This document shows, piece by piece, positions 1 to 14,537 of a DNA stretch of 64,000 nucleotides. Every line of letters begins with the position of its first letter. Position 1 is the stretch's first letter. The notes under the pieces are model-generated. The model saw only the letters and a program-made list of their open reading frames with translations, did not search any database and was not told the DNA's origin. The translations under genes and the position numbers were made by a program. The stretch lies in assembly GCF_024713975.1 (NCBI RefSeq), contig NC_091111.1, positions 14,982,501-15,046,500 on the forward strand, given 5' to 3'. This DNA comes from Paralichthys olivaceus. Taxonomy: Eukaryota > Chordata > Actinopteri > Pleuronectiformes > Paralichthyidae.

Positions 1-2702
1 GGCTGGATCCGGGCGGAGGTGATGGGGGCTCTGGTCAACGCCGTCTTCCTCACGGCGCTGTGCTTCACCATCGTGCTGGAGGTGATCGAGCGCCTAACCG
101 AGCCCAACGAGATCAAGAGCCCGGAGGTGGTCGCCGGGGTCGGTGCCGCGGGGCTCCTGATCAACCTGCTCGGGCTCTGCTTGTTTCGCGGACACGCCGG
201 CGGGGGCCACGGGCACAGCCACGGTGGCCACAGCCACGGGAGTAAGAACAAGAAGGGGAAAAGTGGCACAAAGGCTGGGAACGGGTCTTCAGGAGAGGAG
301 ACCAACAACCTGGTGGCAAACCACAACAGCCCGGGGGATGTGAGACAGAGAAACGGTAAGGATAAAAACTTAAAGGGTCCTTTCACTTTACTGTGTGTTT
401 TACAAGCAGAATATTAATTTGCTGGGTTTGGCCTCTTTGTGTTAATTTATCTTCCACATGTGTAGCACAGGCCAGATCCCTGAAGTCCAGCCCATTGTGT
501 CCCTCCATTAATCTGACAGAATGTCCCAGACTTTATCTCCATTGTCGGTTGTCCAGATTGCATAACAGTGCACAGATACTTGACATCTTCTGTGTATCCC
601 CCAGGATACCCTAACCAAATGCCCAGTCCTTAGTGTTTAGTGTGCAAATACAAATACAGACATCTGTCTGCTGTCATGTATTTGTTGTGTCACACAATCC
701 TTTGTGGCCTTCATGGACATTAACGGACAGAGACTCAGGTTTCAATCTTTGTAAAGACTGGCCACAATCAGCTGGCTTTATAAATAGAGATATGCAGAGG
801 ATCCTGTCTGCCTCAGCCGAGAAACAGCTTTTGACAAGTTGAAACTTGTTGTTGTGAAATTGTTTTAAATCCTGGATCTTGTTTTTTTACTCCTCACAGT
901 GTGCTTGAATTCTCTCTGAGTGAATTCAATATCTGTAACGCAATGTTTCACAGTCGTGTTGTGGTATGTGGTTACCATAGGTACACACAGAGCCAGCTCT
1001 TTAATACATAATCGAAGAAAGACCATCTCCACAAAAGCATGCTTGGGCATGCCAGTGATCGTCCCCGCTCACTGAAGGGTTAACCCCCAATAAATGGACA
1101 CCGCACCCCCCACACCATGCACTGATCGCCGTTACTGGGTCATACATCTGTGTAACCATGGAGGCGACAGCCCCAGTAGCACCATTAGCTGCTGATAAAT
1201 GGCTCCTACAGTCCTGGGATGGAAGTGAGCAGCCATTGCTCAGGTGCCATTCCCCTCCCAGGGCTGTGGAGGCTACCTCAGCGATAACTGAATTGTCTTA
1301 ATGTGAATTACTATATGGTGTTTTCCAGCATTTAGGATCCCATGTGGTGGGAGTTCTCCGCAGCTCCCTGGCATGTTTTTCCTGTTTGCAGCCCCGAGCA
1401 GTTGCAGCATAGACTCAGTCACAAGGCTGAAGGGACGTCCACAGTAAAAGCTGGAACAATGTTAGCAAATAGAAAAATCACACATCAACTGAGTGTATTT
1501 GTTATAAATAGTCTTTAGTAACTCGTCTTTTGAATTGAGCAGCTACATCATGTGTCACTTGATAACATCACAAGCTGCTTTCTGGCTCTTTTGTTTCAAA
1601 TTTGAAATGGACCTGACAGTGCAGCTGACATCATCCTCGTAGACGACTGTTTCGGCTCCATAATGTGATAGTTTTTCTGTAATATCTCATATCTGTTTAT
1701 GTTACAGTCCCGGTGCTGCCTGTGAATCCATTTTGAATGCTTCATTAGTATCTTAAGTGTCAAAGTCCAGTTGATTATTTAACCGTCACCTCATGTTACA
1801 GTAAACTTAACTAACCTTCTTGTTTTTTATTTGCAGAAATGAGCTGTAAAGACAACGCAGAGGTGCAGATGAATGGCAACCCCCACTTTGAGGAAATGGA
1901 CCACGACTCGTCATCGCAGCTCAACATGCGCGGTGTCTTCCTGCACGTGTTGGGTGACGCCCTGGGCTCTGTCATCGTTGTTGTTAATGCTGTTATATTC
2001 ATATTTGTGTGGCAGCCTTGCAAAGATGGTGAGGAATGTTACAACCCATGTGTCCACAATACCGACCAGCATTCAAATCTTACACTGGCATCCATGAAGA
2101 CTGCTGGCCCCTGCTGGATCCTCTACTTGGACCCCACTCTCTGCATCATCATGGTGGGCATCCTGCTGTACACCACCTACCCGCTTCTCAAAGAGTCGGC
2201 CCTCATCCTGCTGCAGACCGTGCCGAAGCAGATCAACATGCACCGGCTCAACGAGCGGCTGCTGAGTCTGGAGGGTGTGCTCGCCATCCACGAGCTGCAC
2301 ATCTGGCAGCTGGCCGGCAGCCGCATCATCGCCACAGCTCACATCAAATGCCACGACCCCACATCTTACATGGAGGTTGCCAAACGGATCAAGGACTTCT
2401 TTCACAATGAGGGTATCCACGCTACCACCATCCAACCAGAGTTTGTCACGTTCAACTCTGAGTCTCGGGACTCCCTCTGTGAGCTCTCCTGTCGGACTCA
2501 GTGTGCCCCCAAGCTGTGCTGCGGCTCTGCCGACAAACAGAACACAGGCCCCGACAAGAAGACCAACAGTGACTATATGCCGGCTGCTGCTTCTGCCTTG
2601 GAGGTGATCAGTGAGGCGACAGAGCAGCCTTTAAGCATTCAGGTGTGCCCTCTGTCAGAGCCGGAGATAACCATCACCAGAGAGGTGGAGTCATCTCTTT
2701 GA
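1..2702 (+). CDS. slc30a1: slc30a1, zinc transporter ZnT1 (5' end outside window)
   Basis: Proton-coupled zinc exporter of the cation diffusion facilitator family; it moves cytosolic zinc out across the plasma membrane. Coding parts seen are 1..355 and 1837..2702, joined by a GT-AG intron. The donor follows AAACG, the acceptor is TTTGCAG, and the junction codon GAA keeps the frame. The first part starts mid-protein (WIRAEVMGALVNA, transmembrane helices III-IV of the family) and runs into the cytosolic His-rich loop, with HGHSHGGHSHG at about 205-240. The last exon opens with the loop end, then GVFLHVLGDALGSV, which holds the His and Asp of the helix V zinc site, then helix VI and the CDF C-terminal domain (LLQTVPKQI, ELHIWQLAGSRIIATAHIKC). 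The protein ends in ESSL, as human ZnT1 does. About 406 residues are visible; helices I-II lie upstream. SLC30A10 is the nearest alternative, but the loop and tail fit SLC30A1 better. Confidence 0.96.
356..1836 (+). other. slc30a1: intron of slc30a1
   Basis: Intron between the two visible coding exons, with donor GTAAGG and acceptor TTTTTTATTTGCAG. No second gene, convincing repeat or long ORF is visible inside it. Confidence 0.9.
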
Positions 2703-4425
2703 GATGGAGAGGAAAGAGAGAAATGGAGGAGAGGCTGTGAAACTACCACATTGGGCAGATAGCCTCATCTTTGTCATTTGCAGGGTGTGGTTATCTTTTG
2801 CTCTAAAGTTGCCCTGATACAGAAAAAAAATTTCCATCATCTTTTATTCTCTGTTATCGCTCTTTGTAAAACCCTCCCAAAACCTTCTGTTTATGCATTT
2901 CAGCCTCATTCTTTTTATCCTCTTCCTCTCTCTCAAGTCCAAACCCTCCCCTCCCTCTCAGCCACTTAGCCCGTCTCTTGTTGTCTGTTGCCCTGGTAGT
3001 ATGGTGGCAATGCATGTTGGGGTTCACTGACCTTATCTCCTCCAGGACTGGAGCGAGTCCTGCATGAGTGTTCCTCATTAACACCGTGTTGTAATGCGTC
3101 ACCTCGTCTCATGGTGTTTCTGTGCCAAAGCTTCTCACTGCAGGACCGAAGGGATCCGAGAGACGCCCTCACCACCAAATGGACACACACAATACATGCA
3201 AGTGAGAGCACACATCACTAGGTTGCTTAGTTTAGCCTACGGACGTGTTGGAAAAGAGCCGGTCGTCTTGTTTTTTGCGTCGGCTTTGCGTAGATCTATT
3301 TTCTTACCCTCTGGCCCAAAATGGAAGAGTGTCGTACTGCATAATTATTTAAGTTATTAGAAATAATCTACTTCTCTCTGTAGAGGCTTTGTAATATTTA
3401 GTTTGGTTGATAGAAACATTTTAGCAAATTTTCTGTCTTGAGTTTTTTGACAGATCATCTATGCTGTAGTCAGTTTTACAATTATGACATTTTTATAATC
3501 TTGTTATTTCAGACTTTTTCTCTGGCCTTGACTGAGTTTTAATTAGGGTTGTCAGTTGGATACAGAAGCCGTATCGACACCTTGCCTTTTTACTGCTGTG
3601 GTAGAGCATCAACTATAGTAGACGCGATATAACTGAACTTCTCGCAATGGCACTGTCGCATAACTAAATGTTCATTTGTGAATTTGATGCCTTGCAAGCC
3701 AGAGGGTCAGGTCTGTTGTGAATAAGTGAACACTGTATGCCATTAGTATGACACGATTCTCTGTGTGAATCTGTACTGGACACTTTCAGATGATGGCTTT
3801 TGGTTTTTGTTCGAAGATTCTTCTGAATGTGTGCGGCACCTCGTCACAATTCACGCTGGGGGCGTTTTATATTTCCAGAACGATCTGCTAAGTGTGCATG
3901 ACCAAACTGAGACCTGGTGTTCGACTTTTTTAGAGCTCCACTCAGAGCTCCTGTTGCTGCTTATCAGTACCTGCTGGTATCCTCCAACATTATTCATTAC
4001 TGTAGGGAATGAATCATCATACTGGTTATCTGCCCTCTGTGTTGGGCAGCGGAGCAGGCTATCTTTTGCTGAATTAAAGTCCATTAGTGGCCTTTAACAT
4101 AGTATGAATTTTCCCTCGTCTACACAGATATCATTTAAAGGTGATCCATTGGTGCATTTCCAATTTCCACTCCCGATTAAATGTGTATGCAATATAGAAA
4201 TATGTGCTGGAAAATGTATTTTGGTGTGTTCTTCATTTGTAATGTTTGTTCACTTTTATTCTTTGTCTTTTCAGACTCTTAAGATGTGCAAATTGAAAAC
4301 AAATAATTGTTTTTTATTTTAGATATGACATGTCAGCTGATGTGTTTTTGATATATATACATATACATATGTGTATATATGTATATATATATTAGTACCT
4401 GTCCAATGTGTCATTGTGAAATAAA
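2703..4425 (+). other. slc30a1: 3'UTR of slc30a1 with poly(A) signal
   Basis: Non-coding sequence after the slc30a1 stop. The first convincing strong signal is AATAAA at 4420-4425, just after an AT-rich microsatellite (about 4350-4392). A 3'UTR of about 1.7 kb is inferred. No other gene is seen here; the small ORFs at 2778-4322 have no recognisable domain. Confidence 0.6.
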
Positions 4426-7400
4426 AAAATATGACTGTTTGGTACAGTTTATAAACCCAAAAATGTCGATTGTCTTATTCCAGCTTGTCGTGTCGGATGT
4501 GGACAGAGCTACAGTTGACTTTAAACTGCTTTGTGTTGTGATTTAAGTTTAGTATTTTGAATTACTTTAAACCAGCTTATCTGTGTCAACAAACTTCATC
4601 TGTTAGTGACCGTTGCCTATTAAATCCACTCTAGCCATAGAAATGTAAAGGAGATTAAAAAGCTGTTAAAAGAAGCTGGTTACATGTTAGCATAGCTTTT
4701 TTACATTCCAGTTTTATGTTATATCCTCTCATGCTTGTGCTTTTCTGGTCATGAACCACAATCTACTTTTTTTGTGGGTTCATAAGTTAATTTGAACCTG
4801 TATTTTTAATACATTTTTAACAAGCTCTCAATGCTGTCAGTGAAAGACGTCAAATATGTCCCCTGACATGTGCAACAGCTCACTACCTAAACTATTAAGT
4901 TGTTCATCTAAAATGTATAAACTTACTCAGATTGATTTTACTATCTATTTTCATTAATTTAAAGAAACTGAACTCATCAAAGTTTGAATATAGAAACAGT
5001 AGACATAGTAATTAATAGTAAGAGTACTAAGTAATTAGTTGAATTACTTAATAAACTAAAAAACATTCATTTTTAATCCCAATCTCAGGTTGTCTCAGTC
5101 TCAGTGAGTCTGTCTCCTACACCCACATTGGGAGTTTAAATCTAATTGTGTGTGAGATGAGAACGGTCACTGAAAACCACAGTAACATCACGGTGTTGAT
5201 GTGGTGTGAAAGTCCAACAGGACATCAGCTGCGGCTTCTGTCGCCCGTCCAGCTACAAAACCTCTAAACCGTCTAAATGATGATGGTTTGAAGTAAACCT
5301 GAGGTACAAAGTGCGAGGGAGCAACATAAATCCATAATTACAGCGTCTCACAGCCGTTCTCTGTGGTGTGAAGCTGCGGATGCTGGCTCAGGCCTGCGGC
5401 TGAGCTCCGGTGGAAGTCTGGTGAGGCTGCAGACGGTCAGCGTGAAGCTGTCGCAGCAGCAGCCAGTCTGAGGGGACTTATGTAAGAGGCCCAGGGGCAT
5501 TCCAAAGGCAACAAGCACGGGGGCTCTTACCCAGCATTCCTCAGTGCTGCCGGCCTGCTCGCTATACTCACCCCATCTCCCTCTTTATGTGGACGGAGAG
5601 GTGGAAGTGGGTCTGTAATAAAGCTACTTATCAAACTCTACCAGAGAGGGAATATTCATATTTTCCCGTAATGTCAATAAACCTTTTGAGTTCACTCGCT
5701 GACTGTGTGAACTTGTCAAACTTGACTAATTGTTAATTAAGATAATAGTCTAGACTCTTAGTCCATAATAGTAAAAGATCACATAAACGGACAGTCCTGT
5801 ATCCAGCTGATGTGTTGTTGTTACGCTAATTTGTGTGTGTGTGTGTGTGGTTGCTGCAGGCCATCTGTCTCTAGCTTTGTCTCTGGGTGAACAGGACGTG
5901 GGGCTTGGTTTGGGGGGGGGGGGGGGAGTGAACATTGGACTTTAGGGTGAAAGGTCACGCTGCCACTATAATGGATTCACCTTTGCCAGCGCAGCGTTAG
6001 CAGCGGGCGCAGCCACATGCGTAAGCTAAAACTCTGCAGTTGTTCAAAACAAAGAACACAATACAGCAAAAGAAGCGTCCTGATAAACCTTATAGCCCCG
6101 CTCTGCCTCTCAGTGTCACAAGAGCTGAGCATCTTTTCAGTATTTATCAAATGATTTTTGATGTGATTCAGAGATGTGCCGATGTGTTAATGGTTGCTGA
6201 TGTGGTTTCTTCATTTGTTTCGTCCAATAAAAACAAAGCATTTGCAGATTTAGTGCTTTTTGAATTTTCTACGGCAAAATAAATGTTCTTCTTTCAAGAT
6301 GAATAACCCATTAAAAAATAAAACCCGGCAGATTACTGGAAAATTTGTGATACAATTGTAGTCTAAAAAATATATATAATTGACTGAAATATGACTGAAA
6401 CTCATTTCTTTACTAAAAAAAAGGTAATTTAGACATTTAAACTCTTATTTAATGTTAGCATCAGCACTGAACACACTTTATTCCACTGGGAGAGTATTTG
6501 AGGGTATGGTGCATATATATTTCACGCTTAAACAAATTGTATGGAGCTAGAGACTCACAGGTGAGAAAGCGATTTCAGACTCTTTGTCCTGTTAATAGGA
6601 AAAAGGGAGATTGAGAGTGAAAGTGACCTCTGATCTCTGTTTAGAGAACGAGTACATTGTGTCACATCTATAGAACAAAGACGGGTTTCACTGCTGCCGT
6701 CGTCAATACATTCAAAACATTCAGTTCAGAAGAAGATTCTCTAAAGCGCCTGATGTTAATGACTGAAAAGTAACATGACCCCCAATTCAGAGTCTGCTCT
6801 TTTAACTGTAAGCATGGCGTATATTATCCCTCTGTTTGTTCTGTTATAATGATTGATGTCAGATTTTCTCTTAAAACTCATATATAACATATAATGATGA
6901 TTTTGTGTGATCTGTATTTCATTGATCTGTATATTATTATTTTTATTTCATACATGTACATAGATTGTATCACAGCCCACACATACTTTTACACATACAA
7001 GTGAAGGAATATTGAACTGAAAACCTGACAAATGGGCCAAAAAGGAACTTTGACCGTTGGAGTAATTTGATTTAAATGTCATTAAACAACATGGTTTTGT
7101 GTATGTCAGTCAGAGGCTGAAAAGATAGAGTGATGACTCAGATGAGACTTCCTCTATTTGACTTTTTACCACTCATGTTTTGTTTTAGATTTGGGATGTG
7201 TGATGTGGGGGGATTTTTCTGCTCTTTTGGAAAATCTCTCATATTTCCCTTTTTCTTGAATAGTTTTTTCTTAAATGTTGCATTAATTCACTGTTACTTC
7301 TGTTTTTAAAGGTTTCGTTATAAACGTTCAGGACTTGTGGATGATTTTTTAATATCAAAATTATATGGGAATCACTAACCCATAGAAATAAAGTGTGAGA

Positions 7401-9382
7401 AATATCAGCATTATTGAGAGCAGATAAAGTCATGTACACTGACCAGGGTGGAGCGATGAACAATGATAAGACATATGATTTTAATGACATTTTAATAATG
7501 TTTGTATTATGTATCGGAGGATTAGAAATTACACATCATATGTCAAACATCTGGACCAAAGTGGTGGGAAGAGAAATGGACCAGTATCACCATTTCTCAA
7601 ACTACGCACTACCACAAAGATAACAAGAGTACTTCTCTGATAAAATAGTATCTTGTGTTGTTGCTCTTACACATGCAACATACTATTAAAACATTCAAAT
7701 AAAAAAGTAAAAAGTATCCTTCCCCCTTCTTCTGGTCAGCAGCGATGTTCTGCACACAGATGACGGAGATCTGAGGCAGGAGTATGAGCACGCCTTTAAA
7801 AAACAGGGTGGTCCAATGTACTAAGACTCAAAGTGAAAATGGAGAGAATCACTTGATAATCTGTGTCCTGTCCCACACACAGAACCTTTAATCTGACCAC
7901 ATGGCAGGTTTGTACCCTCAAAAGAACCTGTCCCTCTTAAAGAGAGCTTAGGAGAGCTGGAATGTTAACCCACTCTCTGATGATGATGATGATCAGAGGA
8001 GGAAGTCCTCATAGATCATTAATCCATAACTATAAGAGAGAGTGGGGCAATAATCTTATATACCTGGACAGTACATATCAAAAAAAGTTTTACAGTCAAC
8101 ATGTGGGAACATGTCAGCGTGAAATACATTATAAAAGATAGAGAATAGTTACTTTAGTTGAAGCAAGAGATTCAGCTGCAACTTGGTGGCATTTTCTGGA
8201 GCTTTAGACCACATCTCAAAGGTTTTCCTCATCAAATGCTCAGTGTTTATTATGTGGCCAAAGTATGGAGTTTAAAAATGCTATAATTTTATTAAACACA
8301 GAAAGTAAGACAAAATGAACTTCATCACAGCAGCAGAAGTACAAGAACACAACAGATATAATATACTCATAAATCACAAGTAAAGTCAGAAGTCAACAGT
8401 AAACTCTTAATCATTTCAAGTGCAGCCTTTTTTAAATTAGATTTCCAGATAAGTGACTTTCTTCTTGGTGTCTACAGGGGGGATCTCATCTCCTAATTAA
8501 AATTAAAACCTAAAATCCTACAGCTGATTATATCAATATTTTATGATCTCCTGCCACATTAAATCTGAAATATTAATTTACAAAGAAGGTTCAGCTGTGA
8601 GATGAATTATAAATGCAGATAAATGTCGCGTTGAGCAGAGAAAATGATCATTCTCACGTTGAGGGTTAAAAATAGAAAAGTAGCCAGAGTAGAAATAATC
8701 CCCAAAACTGTAGTTACAGTGAGAATAGTCGGGAGAGGGCGTGCTTACATGACCGTAATGTTTTGAATCCTTGTTGTATGATAAACTAAGAGAGTGATAA
8801 ATAAATCACCATGTGTTTCCTCTGCAGGGCTGTGAAGGGAGGAAGGTGTTGGGTTAATGTTTCACTGATAGCCTGTGCTGCAGCGTCATGCCTCCCCCAC
8901 CAGCCTCAGACTTTGATCACAGAGTTTAGTGGGTTCAACCAGCAGTAATGAATTCCTCGCTGATAAACAGAGTGCAAACAAACGCCACGACGAGAGGAGA
9001 GGAGATCAACGCAAAGAGCGCCATCCCTCCACCTCCCTGTAAACCCCTCCTCGACTGTAACCTGCATACAGTTAAGATAAGTTAAGCGTCATAAGATAAG
9101 TGTCATCGCCTGTTATATGAACTTCCATGTGCACAGATCAGCCGCTCTCTGCTGCTTGACCTCTCAGTGTGAGCACTGCTGCAGCTCGCTACATCACATG
9201 TCATCTAGAGACAGACAAGAGTTAAATATTGGCAGGATTGTTGTATTATATATATATTGTACCTTTGCTCATAATTCTAGAGTTTTCATCAAAAGTCTTA
9301 TAAATCAGAATTTTTACTTATACTCCTGACACATCATTTTGCCATGATAAGAAAGGATAAAGCTACGAGGAACAAAAAATAC

Positions 9383-9399
9383 TCTATCTATCTATATCC

Positions 9400-9463
<64 letters not shown>
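9383..9463. repeat. (TCTA)n microsatellite
   Basis: About 80 bp of near-perfect TCTA tetranucleotide repeats. One imperfect unit (tatcca) lies near the left end. Confidence 0.97.
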
Positions 9464-9574
9464 CCTCCGTCCCCCTGATGTTGTCGTCCTCCTCCAGCTC
9501 ATAGATCTTATGGTCGTCTTTAGAAACAATCACACAGTCAACCGCTGCTGTTGTATTCTTCCCTCCCCCCACCA

Positions 9575-9600
9575 ACACACACACACACACACACACACAC
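9575..9600. repeat. (CA)n microsatellite
   Basis: Thirteen consecutive CA units. The ORFs across it are repeat artefacts. Confidence 0.95.
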
Positions 9601-11024
9601 ATTATCATGAGGATGTGTGCAGTCACTGACAAGGGGAAAACAGAAAACTGACGATTCACTGCTCTATAACCAGCACAACACACATCTGATCCGTTCTTCC
9701 TGTTCTCCATCTGAACACATACACACTCACACATGTGTACACACGTCTTCCTGGGGAAATCATTCAATAGAAAACATAGAAAGTTGCCGTCCTATAATTC
9801 ATTTGATGATGACTTTAGTAGTTCTACACTGTTTAGCCTGTTCACTCTACTGCAGAACCTAACAAAGTGCCAAAATATGGATGTTTTGCATCTGAGTGCT
9901 CTTTGCCCTGAAGAGAATGAGCCAAAAAGCTTGTTGGGTTTATCGTGTTATCACAGAGTCTTAAGGACAAACTGGAGATTCTCACGCAACCGTGCAGGAA
10001 CCACTGACTCACGCTGCAGATGAGTCAAGCTGAAACTGTTTGCTCCGTTATCCAAAGACACACAGACTTGCAACACAGACTAACTCAATTAGTCAGTCAT
10101 TTGGCAATTCCTGAAATTCAGGGATAACGTCCAGCATTGGAAAGTGAACTCCAGTTTTCATGGAGGAATTTATTCTTTCATTTCATTATATTTTCCGCCA
10201 TCTGTTCTCGCAATATGGCCGTGCAGCAGGCGGGGATTCGGGCCTCGAGCTGTCTCTGCCAAAGTGACGATCTGACAAGCTGGCTCGCTGATCTGAACTC
10301 AGTTGGGTGAGCGGGGAAAACTGGGATAAAATCTATATAATGTGTATTTTATAAAGTGTGTCACCTCTCTTCTTGCTCATGTGTTTCTTTTTTTCCAGAT
10401 GTTGCCGCTTACTAGTGCACTGCTTAAGATTTTGATCGTCTCAGAATGTGAAAGTTGTCTCATCCACAGTTTTGGTTCCTCTCAGCTCTGTGTTTCTCTC
10501 TTTACGACGACAGCTTCACTGCTTTGATTCACTCCTCCCCCTTTGAGCCGCAGCAGGCAGCTGTTTTCAGCAGTAAAGCTCTGATAAGCTCACTTTACAT
10601 CACCTGTACAGAACACCGCCCAGCAGACACTAAGGGTGATCATTGTGCTGAAAAGAACAGTTCACAGCAGAAGATTGCCCCAAACAGAGAAACCAACTCC
10701 AGCGCTTGTCTACACGGAGCGTTAGAGAGTTCAAGCAGAGAAAGGTTGTTTTACATCTTATTTCATGTTGGGCCGTCAGCTGGTTTATTATCTAACGGCT
10801 GAACAAATGTGCTTGGTTCCTTTTGTATGCTGTTCCCGTCCTGAAATCTCTCACTCAATTCTTTAAGAATTTATGAAAACTCTTTGGTATATTGTGTTTT
10901 CATTTCTGCAGCTTGCATGTTTTACAAAGACAGTAATTCCTCCCTCATATCAAACCAGATCCCACACATAAACATGAGGACCAGAGAGAAAAATCCTGCT
11001 TCGAGCCATTTTCAGACATGAACT

Positions 11025-11245
11025 CTGGAAAAGGCTTAAATATTAATTGGGGCCGGACATTTCCTGGACTTTGCCTTTCACATATGAAGAGCACAGCAGG
11101 AGCTTGTCAGGGTCAGACGTGTTCACAACAACAAGAACATGTCGGAGATATTGAGGTGAGGGGCGGTGTCCAGGAGACAGGATATCACATATACGTTATA
11201 AGATGATAAGATTTCATGTTTTTTGGTTTACAGCACATCGACACT
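11025..11245 (+). repeat. dispersed repeat, copy 1
   Basis: This stretch matches, in reverse orientation, the segment at about 37320-37480. Shared blocks include CTTTCACATATGAAGA, a GTC(A/C)GGGTCAGA block, a CAACAACA block and TTTACAGCACATCGACA, in the same order. It is probably a transposon-derived interspersed family; no coding capacity is visible. Confidence 0.7.
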
Positions 11246-12401
11246 GGCCCTTATCACCAAAAGCTCTATAATTTGAAATCCTTCAAAAGTTGAATTTTGT
11301 TGTTTTCTTCAGTTTTGCATCCATCATGTGCTAGGAACGGCATCAACAAGCCCACTTGGCTCGTCAACAACAGCATTTGTCTCATTCAATCTGATAGTGA
11401 CCGCAGGGATTCCCTGGAAGAGTTGTTGTTTTGTTGTCTTACGTTTCATCACATGCTTGAAACTTCCATTTTGACTCAGCCCTGCTTTTATTCCCCTCCC
11501 CCGCCACGGATTGCAACACGGAATCAAAGAAACGCTGTATGTGAAACATAGTTCTCTAATTTTAACTGGTTATCATGAAAAAAGTGAATCAGTTTAAAAT
11601 TGCCATCATTTAAAGACATAATCAAAAGTTGATCGTGTAAACTATGAATATATATTACACATATTTTCAATTGTAGTTACTTGTTTTTGGAATTTAATTA
11701 TGTAATCCTTGATTACATGTCATCCAATACCAGCCCTGTATATGGTTTCAAGATATGAACCTGTAAATGCTTCACCTTGAGATCATTACGAGGTGTTGTT
11801 GAGCATCATTTCACTGTTTCTTTACACCTGCTTATCAAGCGACTCAGACCACGATGACCTGTGATAGTATTCAGCTCCCACCACACATTCACTGACCGTA
11901 GTCCACAGTCCTGTTCCAGGGAAATGTGACGCTGGACAAAGGCCAAAGAAAAAGGGGACGTCAGCAAATCAGAGTCTTTTTTTTCTTTTTTTTTCACTGG
12001 ACTCATGTGACTTCCTTCCCCATACAGTCACACCACAGGGCAGCCAATTCACATTGCACTCAGATGTTAAAGAACATGCCGCTTACTGCACAGCCTCTGG
12101 ATTACACAACCGAGTTAGATCAAGGGGCTTTTTTTGAAAAAGCTGTTTATTGAAAGAACAACAGGAAGAAGTGAAACTTGAAGAAACTCCTTTTAATGCA
12201 AGTTAGCAGCAGAAGACCGGCAGGAAGTGAAATGAAGAAACAGCTTTATACATCGACATTAAGCTGTTAATACCTTCTGATGGACGTATTTATATCGTGA
12301 TAATCCTTCTTTTCTTTTGTTTCCAGGAAATCCCCTCACTTTCCTTCTTCTCATCACTATAGTCTCACATTTCTTGTGAAATCCTCCACTTTCATTTTAA
12401 C

Positions 12402-12935
12402 ATGGTGGAAGAAGAAGTCAGATCCTTTACTTTCACTCCTGTGTTCAATGTTCAGAGGGATAATAAATAAACACATTAAAATGTCACATATTAGTGGAAG
12501 AAGAAATAATCTTTTGTTTAAGTAAAGAACATAGCTCCATTACAAGTTGTCCTGCATTCACAATCCTCTGTTAAAGTACCAAAGTATTATTGGCAAATGA
12601 AGTTCAAATATAAGTAAAAGTACTCAATGACTCTTGGGGTCGATATGTAGTATAAAAGATGACGTGTTTAGATTGTTACTGATCCAAAACCAGTTGTAGT
12701 TTATATTTTGATACTTTAGTTGGTCCCTGTAAGGGGCCGAAAAACTTAAATAAATGTAGTGTAAAACAGGATTGCACATGTAATATGGTGAATTTGCACA
12801 GACTGAAAATGAGTATTACACAGTTAAATTAAGTTAGTATGTCAAAGTAAAACATAAATACAGCAAAAAAGTACTTCTACCTCAAATAATAATTAAACTA
12901 TTAATTAAACGTAAGTCCAGCACTAAATGTACTTG
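12402..12935. repeat. degenerate fish MITE-like element
   Basis: The left end carries the motif GTGGAAGAAGAAGTCAGATC followed by CTTTACTT-like blocks and repeated AAGTAAAAGTACT-type words. This layout is familiar from abundant non-autonomous DNA elements of fish. No transposase is present and no target duplication was resolved. Confidence 0.45.
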
Positions 12936-14537
12936 GTACAGGTGAGTGTGAGCAAGTAGCATTGTGATGTTTAACATTTATCTGATCACACAACAGACAC
13001 AAACAACAGGTAAAAATGCAAACGCAGTCAAACTCAAACTGCTTCTTGAAATTGACCTCGTCAGTTTCCACGTTCTGTGCTCATCATGGGACTGGAGTGC
13101 ACCCGAGCCTGACATGTGTGTGTGTGTGTGTGTGTGTAGATGTAGGAGGGGTTGCTCCATGTGAACCAGTCTGACAATCAGACAAAGGTGACATTCAGCT
13201 CAGTGTGTGTCTTCACTTCACTGCCTTTACTGCATCTGTTCATCTCCTCACATGTGTGTCAGCTTTTCTCCTGAGGCCTCTGCTCCCTTTTTTCCCAGTA
13301 AAGAATGTTTGTGTGATAATATTGATGCATTAGGTGAGGCCGGTGTTGTTTATTTAGTTGAACTTTTCATGCTTTTAATCTCAAGAATGTGAAGAATGAG
13401 CTCTGAAAACAAAACTTGTGTTCCTTCTTCTTCACGCCCAGGATCACCTGCTTCTCCACCCAAAATCTGCCCGACTCAGCTATAACCTCCTGAGGTGATT
13501 ATTATCTCAACTGGGATGTGACCGCAGAGAGAAGGAAATAAAAAGAGACCAGCAACTTGCACTGAGCCTCTCAGCAGGTAAAAGGGAGAAAATCTACCAT
13601 CTAGTGGTGTGTTTGCATGCTGGATAAACCCTGGAGCAGCTTCAGCAGGAAACAAGTCACAGGGTTTATTGACGAATTAAATGTTTGATCTGTGAACATT
13701 CTCCGCACCAACACATTTTAATTCAATGAAACCTGTAGCGGTAAAATAATCAGATGCTTGAGAACAGCTGGGTTTTGAATTTGCATTTGAAAGTGGCTAA
13801 AGTTGATTTAATTATTTTTCCAAACATGAACTGATTCCGAAACTGAAAGTATTCAGGTCCCAGGATCTGTTACAGCAGCATGATGTCACCGGTGTCAGGG
13901 TATCATGCTCTTCTGAGTAATCTGTGGCTCCTCTGGATATGATGCTGACTCACTGTCTGACGTCCTCCTCACCTCAGATTATCAGGATCAGCTTGTTTGT
14001 GTACGACACGAATATTTTCACTGCGTCGAACACGATGCAAGAGATTTACTGACAAAGACAAAAACTCTGTTGTTGTGCTGTTTTATTGTTTTCTTATTAA
14101 AAAGACCTTAAAGAGAATGAAGCCTGGCTATATAGTGATGTGTCGCCCCCTGTTGATAGTAGACGAGTAGCTGCACAAAATAAGAATTGATTTCCATGTT
14201 CACCTGTTTGTTTATTTGTGTGAAGGATTAGATTTTCAGAAGAACTCATTCAATGTTGGTGCAAATGCAGATCAAGGTGCGGATCTATTTTCTTTTACTA
14301 AATTTTATTACAAATAAATCTTTTAGGTTTTGAGATCACTTCCTCAATTCTTTAATATTTCTACTATACAAACTAAACAACCATGCGACTGTTCAGCCTC
14401 GGTGGAGGTCTGTGCCCTACTAGTCATATTATCATTTTCCTACAGTGACTCATTGTACGTAGGAATGATTCTAAGAAACAAAACAGAAAAAGGAAATGGG
14501 TCAAAATAACACATTTATTTAAATGATCATACAAAGT

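Noticed and set aside
7414..7623. 69-codon plus-strand ORF in the slc30a1-rd3 spacer
   Set aside because: Isolated in AT-rich sequence, with no start context, splice partner or recognised motif.
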